This document shows, in pieces, positions 44,322-51,143 of a DNA stretch of 51,143 bases (position 1 is its first letter; the number at the start of each line of letters is the position of its first letter). A program made the translations under genes and the position numbers. This DNA comes from Helicobacter aurati (GTDB lineage Bacteria; Campylobacterota; Campylobacteria; Campylobacterales; Helicobacteraceae): positions 1 to 51,143 of the forward strand of contig NZ_NXLW01000015.1 in assembly GCF_003364265.1 (NCBI RefSeq), given 5' to 3'. Below the pieces are notes generated by a model. It did not search any database. It was not told where the DNA came from and saw nothing but the letters and a program-made list of their open reading frames with translations.

Positions 44322-44637
44322 CTTTTAATTAGAATAAATACAGTGATACGGCGCGATATAAATTATAAGGTTTACCTATTTTTTTGCTTTCCCCTTAAAG
44401 TTTTGAGAAATACTACACTGCAAATAAGCTTTCAATTTGCAAGTAGCTCATTAATATTCCATTCTTTATTTTTAAACAAAAACATTTAAAGAATGGGAAA
44501 GCAATGCTACAAAGGCAAAGATACTACTTGTAATTAAAAAACTTACCCGAATAACAATTACAACAAAAACAAATTCTTAATAATTAGTACTTACGCTGGA
44601 TTTGTGAACATTTCGTTAAACTGATTATCTCTAAAAA
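44322..44637. other. Convergent intergenic region with an inverted repeat
   Basis: Between the Sel1-repeat lipoprotein and rpe there is no gene. A 10-bp exact inverted repeat (CCATTCTTTA at 44459-44468 and TAAAGAATGG at 44487-44496, 18-base loop, extendable with one G-U pair) is the only structure seen. It lacks a T run, so a terminator role for either gene is uncertain. Confidence 0.5.
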
Positions 44638-45462
44638 TTATATCTTAAGGGAAGTGATAGCTTCTTTCCTGTCTCTATGCCCAAAAATATAACTTCCACC
44701 CACAACAATATCGACTCCCACATTTTTAAGCATTGCAATATTATGGTTATTTACGCCGCCATCAACTTCAATAAGACAATTTGCATTCTTCATGATTATT
44801 AATTCTTTCAAATCAACGATTTTTTCTATACTCGATTCTATAAAACTCTGTCCACCAAAACCAGGATTGACACTCATAACAAGCACCATATCAATATCAT
44901 TAAGAATATATTTTAAAGTCTGCGGATCCGTATGGGGATTTAATGCAACAGCAGGACTAATGTTGTAAGAACGTATTTTTTGAATAATGCGACATAAATG
45001 CCTTTCAGATTCTACATGCACACTAATAAAATGTGGCCTTAAAGGCGCATACAAATCAATAAAAGTATCTGCATTTTCAACCATAAGATGTATGTCAAGA
45101 GGAATATTAAAAAGTCTTGGAATCTCCATTAATACACAGGGTCCAATGGTAAGGTTTGGTACAAAATGCCCATCCATAACATCAACATGCAATAAATCAC
45201 ACCCAGCCTCAACGACACTTTTTATTTCTTCCTCCAATCGTAAAAAATTTGCAGCAAGTAAACTAGGGGCAACAAGCATAAGATTATTCTGAACAATACG
45301 TGAAGAAGTAGGCATCGCGGAATTATTAATAAAGGCTTTATTATCTTGCAAATCTTTTTCATCGTCCATATTACGTATAGAAAGCTTGGCTAAACCCTCT
45401 ATATCATGTGTTTGCTTTAAAGAATTTAAAAGCTTTTCAAATTTTGGATTCAATCCCAACAT
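44638..45462 (-). CDS. rpe: Ribulose-phosphate 3-epimerase with N-terminal extension
   Basis: This cytoplasmic TIM-barrel enzyme interconverts ribulose 5-phosphate and xylulose 5-phosphate. The core starts LMLVAPSLLAANF and shows LHVDVMDGHFVPNLTIGP, DIHLMVENAD, VLVMSVNPGFGGQSF and EVDGGVN, all standard. The chosen start, ATG 45460-45462, has GGGAG four bases ahead and gives 274 residues, about 55 more than usual. The extra N-terminus (MLGLNPKFEKLLNSLKQTHD...) is polar and helical-looking and of unknown role. The alternative is a start at the internal Met just before LVAPS, which would give the usual length. Confidence 0.92.
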   Translation of the reverse strand: MLGLNPKFEKLLNSLKQTHDIEGLAKLSIRNMDDEKDLQDNKAFINNSAMPTSSRIVQNNLMLVAPSLLAANFLRLEEEIKSVVEAGCDLLHVDVMDGHFVPNLTIGPCVLMEIPRLFNIPLDIHLMVENADTFIDLYAPLRPHFISVHVESERHLCRIIQKIRSYNISPAVALNPHTDPQTLKYILNDIDMVLVMSVNPGFGGQSFIESSIEKIVDLKELIIMKNANCLIEVDGGVNNHNIAMLKNVGVDIVVGGSYIFGHRDRKEAITSLKI

Positions 45463-45560
45463 ATTGCTCCCTTGCCTATTGTAGAATATAATAATATACA
45501 AAACATTTGTTAATCTTCAAGCATTTTAACAAAAGTTTCAACGAGCAATTAACTTTACTT

Positions 45561-46283
45561 CTATAATAGTAAAAAGTTATAGAGGATTCGTAATCCATCT
45601 TTATAGCTTTTTTCTGGATGCGGTTGGATACCTAAGACATTATCGCTACTTACTACACTCGGGAAACGTCTATTGTATTCACACTCTGCAACAACACAGT
45701 CATTCTCACAAGCAACACAATAACTATGCACAAAATAAAGATAAAACCCATCTTGTAAATTCGATAAAAGCTTGTGTGTTTTTGTTACAAAATTTTTATT
45801 CCATCCAACATGCGGAATCTTTATAGAGATATTGTCAACGCGACAACTAACCAACGAATCATTTGACAAAGTCAATGAATCAAAGTTGGAACAAGAGACA
45901 TCATTTTGCGTAAGATTTGCATGGAGAGATGGTGTATTGCCCAAATAAACAACCTCTCCTTTGATTAACCCCAGCCCTTTATACAGCCCAAACTCATAAC
46001 TTCTTTCAAAAAGCAACTGCATACCTAAACAGATTCCTAACAAATACTTTCCGCTTGCTGCAAATTCCAAAAGAGCAGAATCTAAATCGTAGAGAGTGAG
46101 ATTATTCATGGCAGTTTTAAAAGCACCCACACCAGGAAGTATAATTTTATCGCAGCTCTTAATATCTCGAGTAGTCTGTATCCTTTTTATAATATATTGA
46201 TGAACTCTTAAACATTCTAAAGCGCGCATGACATTTGCAATGTTACCCACATTATAATCTAACACCCCCACGATTTTTGACAC
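45561..46283 (-). CDS. hisH: Imidazole glycerol phosphate synthase glutaminase subunit HisH
   Basis: This class I glutamine amidotransferase (240 residues) makes ammonia for HisF in histidine synthesis. The catalytic triad is visible: Cys85 in GICLGMQ, His222 and Glu224 in QPHPEKS. HVGWN and HSYCV are HisH features. It is about 40 residues longer than usual because of an insert near 125-160. No hisF or other his gene is adjacent. HisH/HisF pairs also serve surface-sugar pathways in Campylobacterota, so its pathway is not certain. It starts with GTG, overlapping the stop of the DsbC/G-like gene (TAGTG). Confidence 0.85.
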   Translation of the reverse strand: MSKIVGVLDYNVGNIANVMRALECLRVHQYIIKRIQTTRDIKSCDKIILPGVGAFKTAMNNLTLYDLDSALLEFAASGKYLLGICLGMQLLFERSYEFGLYKGLGLIKGEVVYLGNTPSLHANLTQNDVSCSNFDSLTLSNDSLVSCRVDNISIKIPHVGWNKNFVTKTHKLLSNLQDGFYLYFVHSYCVACENDCVVAECEYNRRFPSVVSSDNVLGIQPHPEKSYKDGLRILYNFLLL

Positions 46284-47026
46284 TATTTATCCTCTTCAAT
46301 AATATATGGCGTTCCTTCAACTTTCCCTTCGCCCATAAGTTTGTGCACAACCTCTTCTACCATTTTGGTATCCATTTGCTTTGGTTTATATTGGGGATTA
46401 TAGATACGTTGTAAGATTTTAATTTTTTCAGAATTAGTCGTTGCTTTTCTTGTAAGCGAATAGATTTCTGCAACTTTCTGCGCAGAATCTTTGCCCATCC
46501 AACCTACAGGAATCATACGTACATCTCCTTGCTGTAATCTCTCATTGATATGTTTAAACTCTTCTTGACAATGTGGACACATTGGATCAGAAACAATATA
46601 AAAAACTTTTTTTGCATTTTTATTGGTGCTTGACAAATAAATAATAGAATCTTTAGGAAGACTAGCAATAGCTTTTTTAACTGCTTCACGCGTTTTAAAC
46701 GTCGCATTGTAATTAGTAACGGATCCAAATTCTGCAACAATTATATTTCTATCAGCTTCGTTAGAAGTAAAAAAAGCACTTGTAACAGCAAGCAAAAAAC
46801 TTTCTTGTTTGTTGGTAACTGCCAATACTCTAAACCCAGTCTTAGACTCCTTAAGCGTTACGAGTTTGAGATTGGGATCTTGCTGCAATGACTGCTCTTT
46901 TAATACGGAAGTTTCTTGCCCTGTTTGCTCTTTTATCATATCAGTAAGCTTACTGGCTTGTGCTATCCCCGTAACAACACAACATGACAATAGATATGAA
47001 ACTACATAATTTGCAATTTTTTTCAT
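46283..47026 (-). CDS. DsbC/DsbG-like periplasmic thiol oxidoreductase
   Basis: The product has 247 residues with signal peptide MKKIANYVVSYLLSCCVVTGIAQA. An N-terminal dimerisation-like domain is followed by a thioredoxin domain with the active site CPHC in VSDPMCPHCQEE. It resembles the HP0231/DsbK type of H. pylori (dimeric, CPHC), which forms or reshuffles disulphides in exported proteins. The cysteine-rich Sel1-repeat proteins in this window would be plausible clients. The frame is open to 47071, but ATG 47024-47026 has AAAGGAG nine bases ahead and gives a proper signal peptide. A TATGATACAAT box lies at 47062-47067. Confidence 0.82.
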   Translation of the reverse strand: MKKIANYVVSYLLSCCVVTGIAQASKLTDMIKEQTGQETSVLKEQSLQQDPNLKLVTLKESKTGFRVLAVTNKQESFLLAVTSAFFTSNEADRNIIVAEFGSVTNYNATFKTREAVKKAIASLPKDSIIYLSSTNKNAKKVFYIVSDPMCPHCQEEFKHINERLQQGDVRMIPVGWMGKDSAQKVAEIYSLTRKATTNSEKIKILQRIYNPQYKPKQMDTKMVEEVVHKLMGEGKVEGTPYIIEEDK

Positions 47027-47061
47027 TCTTCTAGACTCCTTTGAGTTATAAAATATGTTGG

Positions 47062-47067
47062 ATTGTA
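47062..47067 (-). promoter_or_regulatory. Candidate -10 box for the DsbC/G-like gene and hisH
   Basis: The minus strand reads TGATACAAT about 35 bases upstream of the ATG at 47026, the same extended box as before atpB and yajC. Confidence 0.45.
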
Positions 47068-47156
47068 TCATGCAAAAAATAATCGATTATTAAAAAATGG
47101 ACAATAGAATCAGTTATAATAAAAGTTTTTAGAACAAATGCAAAGTAGAGTATAGA

Positions 47157-48017
47157 GTGAAACAAAAAATCAACAATCAAAATATCATATCAGATAAAAT
47201 AGATTCTCAAAATAATATTCTTCATAAAGAAAATCTAAATTTGTGGCTTCAAATTAAAGAAGATTTTGCTACACCTAAAACTAAAGACCCTGCATACAAC
47301 AACTTTGTAGAATTATTTTTTAATTATCCAGGTCTTATTGCCATTGTACATCATAGGATTGCACACAGACTTTACAAGAGGGGCTTTCACTTATTGGGTA
47401 GAATTATCATGGGGTGGGCACAATTTCTTACAAATATCGATTTACACCCTGCTGCATACATAGGCAGACGTGTATTTATTGACCATGGCATAGGTGTAGT
47501 AATTGGTGAAACTGCGCAAATTGGCAACGATGTAACCATTTATCAAGGAGTAAGCCTTGGCGGAGTGAGCTTAGAGAAAACCAAACGTCATCCTACAGTC
47601 CTTCACAATAGTATTATTGGAGCTGGCTCTAAAGTACTAGGCGACATTGTTTTAGGAGAAAATGTCAAAATTGGCTCTAACTCTGTTGTAATTAAGAATG
47701 TGCCAAATAATTGTACGGCAGTAGGTATTCCAGCTAGAGTAATTAATAGAAGCGGTAAAGACGAATACAACCCGAATGAAAAAACCACAACAACTAAACT
47801 CCCAGATATTGACCAAAAAATGTTCACTTATATTCTTTGCAAAATGAAAATCTTTGAACAAATCATCGAGCAGGCACAAAACGGAAATGAGCATATCACT
47901 CTACAAGACTTATGTAAAGAAAAAGAAAAATTCAAAACACAAGAAGAGGAGCTGAATAAACATTACAGAGATTTCATCCAAGCAATTCGTAAAGAGGAAG
48001 CAACACTGCAATCATAA
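47157..48017 (+). CDS. cysE: Serine O-acetyltransferase
   Basis: This cytoplasmic enzyme of cysteine synthesis (286 residues) acetylates serine from acetyl-CoA. The N-terminal helical part (LWLQIKEDFATP) precedes a left-handed beta helix with FIDHGIGVVIGETAQIGNDVTIYQGVSLGG, the standard active-site stretch. The hexapeptide repeats end at GIPARVINRSG. A C-terminal extension of about 75 residues rich in Lys, Glu and Gln follows. The start is GTG 47157, with about 25 extra polar residues before the conserved region. A hairpin terminator lies about 100 bases after the stop. Confidence 0.93.
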   Translation: MKQKINNQNIISDKIDSQNNILHKENLNLWLQIKEDFATPKTKDPAYNNFVELFFNYPGLIAIVHHRIAHRLYKRGFHLLGRIIMGWAQFLTNIDLHPAAYIGRRVFIDHGIGVVIGETAQIGNDVTIYQGVSLGGVSLEKTKRHPTVLHNSIIGAGSKVLGDIVLGENVKIGSNSVVIKNVPNNCTAVGIPARVINRSGKDEYNPNEKTTTTKLPDIDQKMFTYILCKMKIFEQIIEQAQNGNEHITLQDLCKEKEKFKTQEEELNKHYRDFIQAIRKEEATLQS

Positions 48018-48421
48018 AACTTATTTCATTGCCCAGTAATAAAATTGAATAACCTTGAGAAAATTATAATTGTTTTAGAAAACACTAAACTCCCATTTCT
48101 TCAACATCAAGCAAATAGCCTATAATCATGTAGGCTATCTTTTTCTAATATTTATTTTTTCCAAGTAGTCATGCCGACTAAGAGTCAATCATTCAAGACG
48201 ACAAGCGGAATCCCGAAGTACGATGAGTAACCAATAATGTTTTTGTAGATTTCTATACAGACTAGCATCGTGATACTTGGGACACAAAACAATTCACAAT
48301 GTTTATAGAGTCCTACAAAACATACTATCTTGATAATCAAAAGAAGACAAATTAAACTTGCTGTTAAACGTAAGGATGCAGATTAAAAAACAATACCATA
48401 AATTTCATATTCTCAAAATAC
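48018..48421. other. Intergenic region downstream of cysE
   Basis: No gene is seen in these 400 bases. They contain the cysE terminator hairpin (48115-48144) and, at 48161-48235, a patch clearly richer in GC than its surroundings, starting with the small hairpin TAGTC-ATGCC-GACTA. The patch could be a dispersed intergenic repeat or a small RNA; nothing decisive is visible. Confidence 0.5.
48115..48144 (+). terminator. Rho-independent terminator of cysE
   Basis: ATAGCCTA (48115-48122) pairs exactly with TAGGCTAT (48131-48138) across an 8-base loop, followed by CTTTTTC. It is the best terminator seen in the window. Confidence 0.75.
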
Positions 48422-49444
48422 TTATACAAATTCTCTAACACGTTGTATCTCCTCATGACTTCCAAAAAAACACGGAGTACTCTCATGTATACTTTTCACA
48501 TCTCCATCAAGCAGGCGTGTTTTGCCATCAATAGCTCCTCCACCAGCATATTCAAAAATCAACGCAAAAGGATACACTTCAAAAAGTTTTCTAAGCTTCC
48601 CTGTGGGAGAATCTGATGTGGCAGGATAGCTAAAAATCCCCCCTCCTTTACACAAAATCTGATGCAAATCAGGAACCATACCACCACTATAACGTAATCG
48701 ATAGCCCTCTCTAAAAAAACTTTGTACAAGCTCAAAATGCTTTATGTCCCAATATTTTTGTGTGCCTCCAGTAGCATTAATTTTACCTTTTTGTTGTAAT
48801 TTCAATTCTTGAATAAAATGCCATGTTCCTGTACTGGGGTTATACAAATAATGTAAACTTTGAGAATCTTTAGCAACTACCAACTCAAGTCTTGGTCCAT
48901 ACAAAAAATAAAGAGAGGCAATAAGATTCTGCGGAGCAAAAGTATGCGCATAGATTCCAAAGATACTTCCTATACTAAGGTTACTGTCCATAAGTGAAGA
49001 TCCATCCAAAGGATCAAAAGCTACTAAAAGGTCTTGCATAGTTAGCGTGTATATGGTGCTACTCTGTATCAATACATTAGATGAAAGCAATTCTTGTAAT
49101 AATGCTCCTTGTAAAATATTGTCTTGCTTATCTCGTTGCAAGGAATCATCACTTTGTAAATTAGAATCAAATTTCTGAAAACACGTCATATCACAAAGCA
49201 CAACTCCTTCCCTCTCCTCACTAGCAAAACCCTTGATTGATAAACTAGAAAGAATCTTTCCAAAAAGATTATCCGCAGCAATATCAATCTGCAATTGATT
49301 ATCTCCACTGGCATTAGCATGCGAACTATACTGTATTTCTCTTGTCTCCAAAAGCCTTGCTAATTGTAACGCCCCCTGCTTCAATGCTTCAATGATTTGA
49401 GAAACAGATTCTGTAATAGATGTGCTACATACATTGCTTTGCAC
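48422..49444 (-). CDS. fbp: Fructose-1,6-bisphosphatase, class I
   Basis: This cytoplasmic gluconeogenic enzyme (340 residues) removes the 1-phosphate of fructose 1,6-bisphosphate. The metal-binding motif is FDPLDGSSLMDSNLSIGSIFG, preceded by the acidic stretch FASEEREG. Substrate-side motifs include RYSGGMVPDLHQIL, GGGIFSYPA and EYAGGGAIDGKTRLLD. The length is normal; a low-complexity insert (FQKFDSNLQSDDSLQRDKQD) near 105-125 is an extra surface loop. It lies 77 bases after the ATP-grasp gene in the same direction. Confidence 0.95.
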   Translation of the reverse strand: MQSNVCSTSITESVSQIIEALKQGALQLARLLETREIQYSSHANASGDNQLQIDIAADNLFGKILSSLSIKGFASEEREGVVLCDMTCFQKFDSNLQSDDSLQRDKQDNILQGALLQELLSSNVLIQSSTIYTLTMQDLLVAFDPLDGSSLMDSNLSIGSIFGIYAHTFAPQNLIASLYFLYGPRLELVVAKDSQSLHYLYNPSTGTWHFIQELKLQQKGKINATGGTQKYWDIKHFELVQSFFREGYRLRYSGGMVPDLHQILCKGGGIFSYPATSDSPTGKLRKLFEVYPFALIFEYAGGGAIDGKTRLLDGDVKSIHESTPCFFGSHEEIQRVREFV

Positions 49445-49521
49445 TACTTCTCCTTAATATCTAATATGATAGAGATTCTAAGACCAATCCAATATTAATT
49501 TGCAATAATCTTAGCACACTA

Positions 49522-50691
49522 CTATCGAATAATATGGCTAACAAATTTCGAGTAATTATCCATAATTTCACCGCCTTTTCTAAACCCCAACCCACAAGAT
49601 TCATAAGAAAAGAAGACATTTGCTTGATAAAATGAGCCATTATAAGAATTAAGGGGATAGAACTCTTGATAAACGGCTTTGTGATTGGCATATTGACCAT
49701 CTTTTGCATTAATAGGTGCACATTGAGAATCTAAAATGCTTGTATTAGCTCCTTCTCTGCCAAAAGCATGTTTTTTAACTTGCTTTTTACCCAAAGGTTC
49801 ATAACTCGTTTGTAACAACAAAGGATGGTTAGGATACAAATCCCACAGAATCTTTAAAATTCTCTTACTTTGAAATAACAACGTATAAGCCGGGTTAAGT
49901 AAAATACCTTTTTGGTTTGCCATAATATCATTAACAATCAAAGCTAACTCTGGTTCATCGATAGCAATATTTTCCCATGGAATGAATTTAAACCAAAATT
50001 CAAAATTACAATTATTAAAGAATACTCCATCGCTAGGACTCAATTGTACTTCATCAACAAAACAAAAGTCCGTTTGCAACCCTGCATTATTAGCCATGTC
50101 CTGCAAAAACCGCACAGTCTTTTCTTCTTCTATATTCCCACGAATACTAGAGAATAATATCTTCCACCCCTCATATATTTCATTGAAGTTGCTTGTATCG
50201 TCACTCAAGGTAATTAATCGTTGAAAATTTTGTGAAATTGCTTCATACACATTGTTGAACTGTGCGTTTTCATCATAACCGTTTGCCCTTAATAACGCAT
50301 ATTGCACAGCAGAAGTTTCATAAAGCATAGTTGGTGTATCAGCATTAAATTCAAGTAACTTAATTTGTTGCCCATCAAGCCCACCTGCTAAATCAAAACG
50401 TCCGTAAATATGCCAATGCACGTCTTCATTGAAACTTTGCACAATAGAATCCACCAAACTATTAGGTATATCCAGCTCATAGAATAAATTATTATCTATG
50501 ACATACTGTGCTGCTTCTACGTACATATCATAGAGTTCATTGCATGCTTCATAGTATCCATCTGCCTCTTGTTCGCTAATATGGATAAGTTCATCGCTAA
50601 TATATTCTGTATTGTCTGGGTCCGTGTGCCATTCCAAGCCAATTTGCTCAAAATCTTGTTTAGTAAATGGTTTGAGTTTTGTAATCTGCAT
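49522..50691 (-). CDS. Glutathionylspermidine synthase-like ATP-grasp protein (YgiC/YjfC type)
   Basis: The product has 389 residues, the length of the short family members that carry only the synthetase half. Motifs are GRFDLAGGLDGQQIKLLEFNADTPTMLYET (the ATP/Mg and substrate stretch), LNPAYTLLFQSKRILKILW, the phosphate-grip-like KKHAFGREGANTSI, and a C-terminal FFSYESCGLGFRKG. These enzymes join an amine to a carboxyl group using ATP; the substrate of the bacterial short forms is not settled and may not be glutathione. The ATG at 50691 has AAGGA upstream. It lies upstream of fbp. Confidence 0.85.
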   Translation of the reverse strand: MQITKLKPFTKQDFEQIGLEWHTDPDNTEYISDELIHISEQEADGYYEACNELYDMYVEAAQYVIDNNLFYELDIPNSLVDSIVQSFNEDVHWHIYGRFDLAGGLDGQQIKLLEFNADTPTMLYETSAVQYALLRANGYDENAQFNNVYEAISQNFQRLITLSDDTSNFNEIYEGWKILFSSIRGNIEEEKTVRFLQDMANNAGLQTDFCFVDEVQLSPSDGVFFNNCNFEFWFKFIPWENIAIDEPELALIVNDIMANQKGILLNPAYTLLFQSKRILKILWDLYPNHPLLLQTSYEPLGKKQVKKHAFGREGANTSILDSQCAPINAKDGQYANHKAVYQEFYPLNSYNGSFYQANVFFSYESCGLGFRKGGEIMDNYSKFVSHIIR

Positions 50692-51143
50692 AATGTTCCT
50701 TTTTATTGCTGAGCGAATTCGAATCTTTGATAAACGAATTTCGTATGAAGTATTATAAACATTCTAGTTTAATAGTACAAAACATCATAAATCTTAACCA
50801 AACATATCAAAGTACAAACCCCATTTCTTTTAACAATGACTTACTTTGTGTGTTGCCTTAAGAATATATTATGTAAAGTTTACTATTAAAAATTACAATG
50901 TTATTTACTATTTGGTTGCATTAGTTATATATAAGTTACGTAATGATTCTAATAACACAATAATTCATATACGAAAACAAGAACTTATGTACAAAGACTC
51001 TAGATACAAATAAACACAATAATTGCATGTTTTCGATATGCCAGCAACCTCTTTCGCTAATTTAGAGGGCAAACTACAACAATAAATTTATCTAAATAAA
51101 ACGCAATTAAATCACTACTTATTATATTCTTTATATTCTCAAT
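50692..51143. other. AT-rich end of window without recognised genes
   Basis: About 450 bases upstream of the ATP-grasp gene. No reading frame, RNA or repeat of note was recognised; promoter-like AT stretches are present but cannot be assigned. Confidence 0.5.

Noticed and set aside
49461-49721. 86-codon minus-strand frame
   Set aside because: It overlaps the ATP-grasp gene in another frame and has no motif or ribosome site.
12-51143. CRISPR array, prophage or insertion sequence
   Set aside because: No regularly spaced direct repeats, transposase motifs or phage structural genes were seen on either strand.

Overview
This AT-rich window looks like chromosomal DNA of a Helicobacter, probably a non-gastric (enterohepatic-like) species. 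The evidence is the single-recombinase XerH protein, the block argS-tatA-gmk-chePep-nucT (the same gene order as HP0319-HP0323 of H. pylori), the pyrD/M16-protease pair (as HP1011-HP1012), Sel1-like cysteine-rich proteins, atpB away from the other ATPase genes, and a FlgL of about 850 residues. No prophage, insertion sequence, rRNA gene or CRISPR array was seen.

Layout. 1-1166: 5' part of a chemoreceptor gene cut by the window edge. 1380-3143: a small operon of an amino-acid-binding lipoprotein, a membrane-anchored zinc-ribbon protein and a Sel1-repeat protein. 3350-4414: a Tat-type solute-binding protein. 4424-7767: penicillin-binding protein 1C and an EamA transporter. 7837-13722: argS, tatA, gmk and the chemotaxis/flagellar-pole protein ChePep, with the nuclease nucT divergent. 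14467-15579: gmd. 15772-16267: five tRNA genes (Leu-TAG, Gly-GCC, Leu-TAA, Cys-GCA, Ser-TGA). 16681-18585: xerH and thiG, the latter broken by one in-frame stop. 18586-19342: a long AT-rich gap with a possible dif-like site. 19343-30327: priA, flgL, a small membrane protein, atpB, secF-secD-yajC, nhaA. 30443-32604: a large membrane protein that appears switched off by an (AT)8 repeat. 32641-35036: M16 protease and pyrD. 35209-39485: a two-gene ZorA/ZorB-like locus. 39596-43462: a small unlisted lipoprotein, a possible DciA-like protein, a DUF5718-like protein, lpxD, ruvB. 43656-50691: Sel1-repeat lipoprotein, rpe, hisH, a DsbC/G-like protein, cysE, fbp and a glutathionylspermidine synthase-like ATP-grasp enzyme.

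Most genes are housekeeping: envelope building (pbpC, lpxD, gmd, secDF-yajC, tatA), motility and taxis (MCP, chePep, flgL), DNA maintenance (xerH, priA, ruvB, nucT), and sugar, amino-acid and pyrimidine metabolism. The less ordinary parts are: (i) a MotA-like protein with a tail of about 1,080 residues paired with a MotB/OmpA-like protein, matching the ZorAB motor of the Zorya anti-phage system but with no recognisable Zorya effector beside it; (ii) the putative phase-variable GT-C-like membrane protein; (iii) the single-nonsense thiG. All functional calls come from reading motifs and remembered family features; no database search was run.
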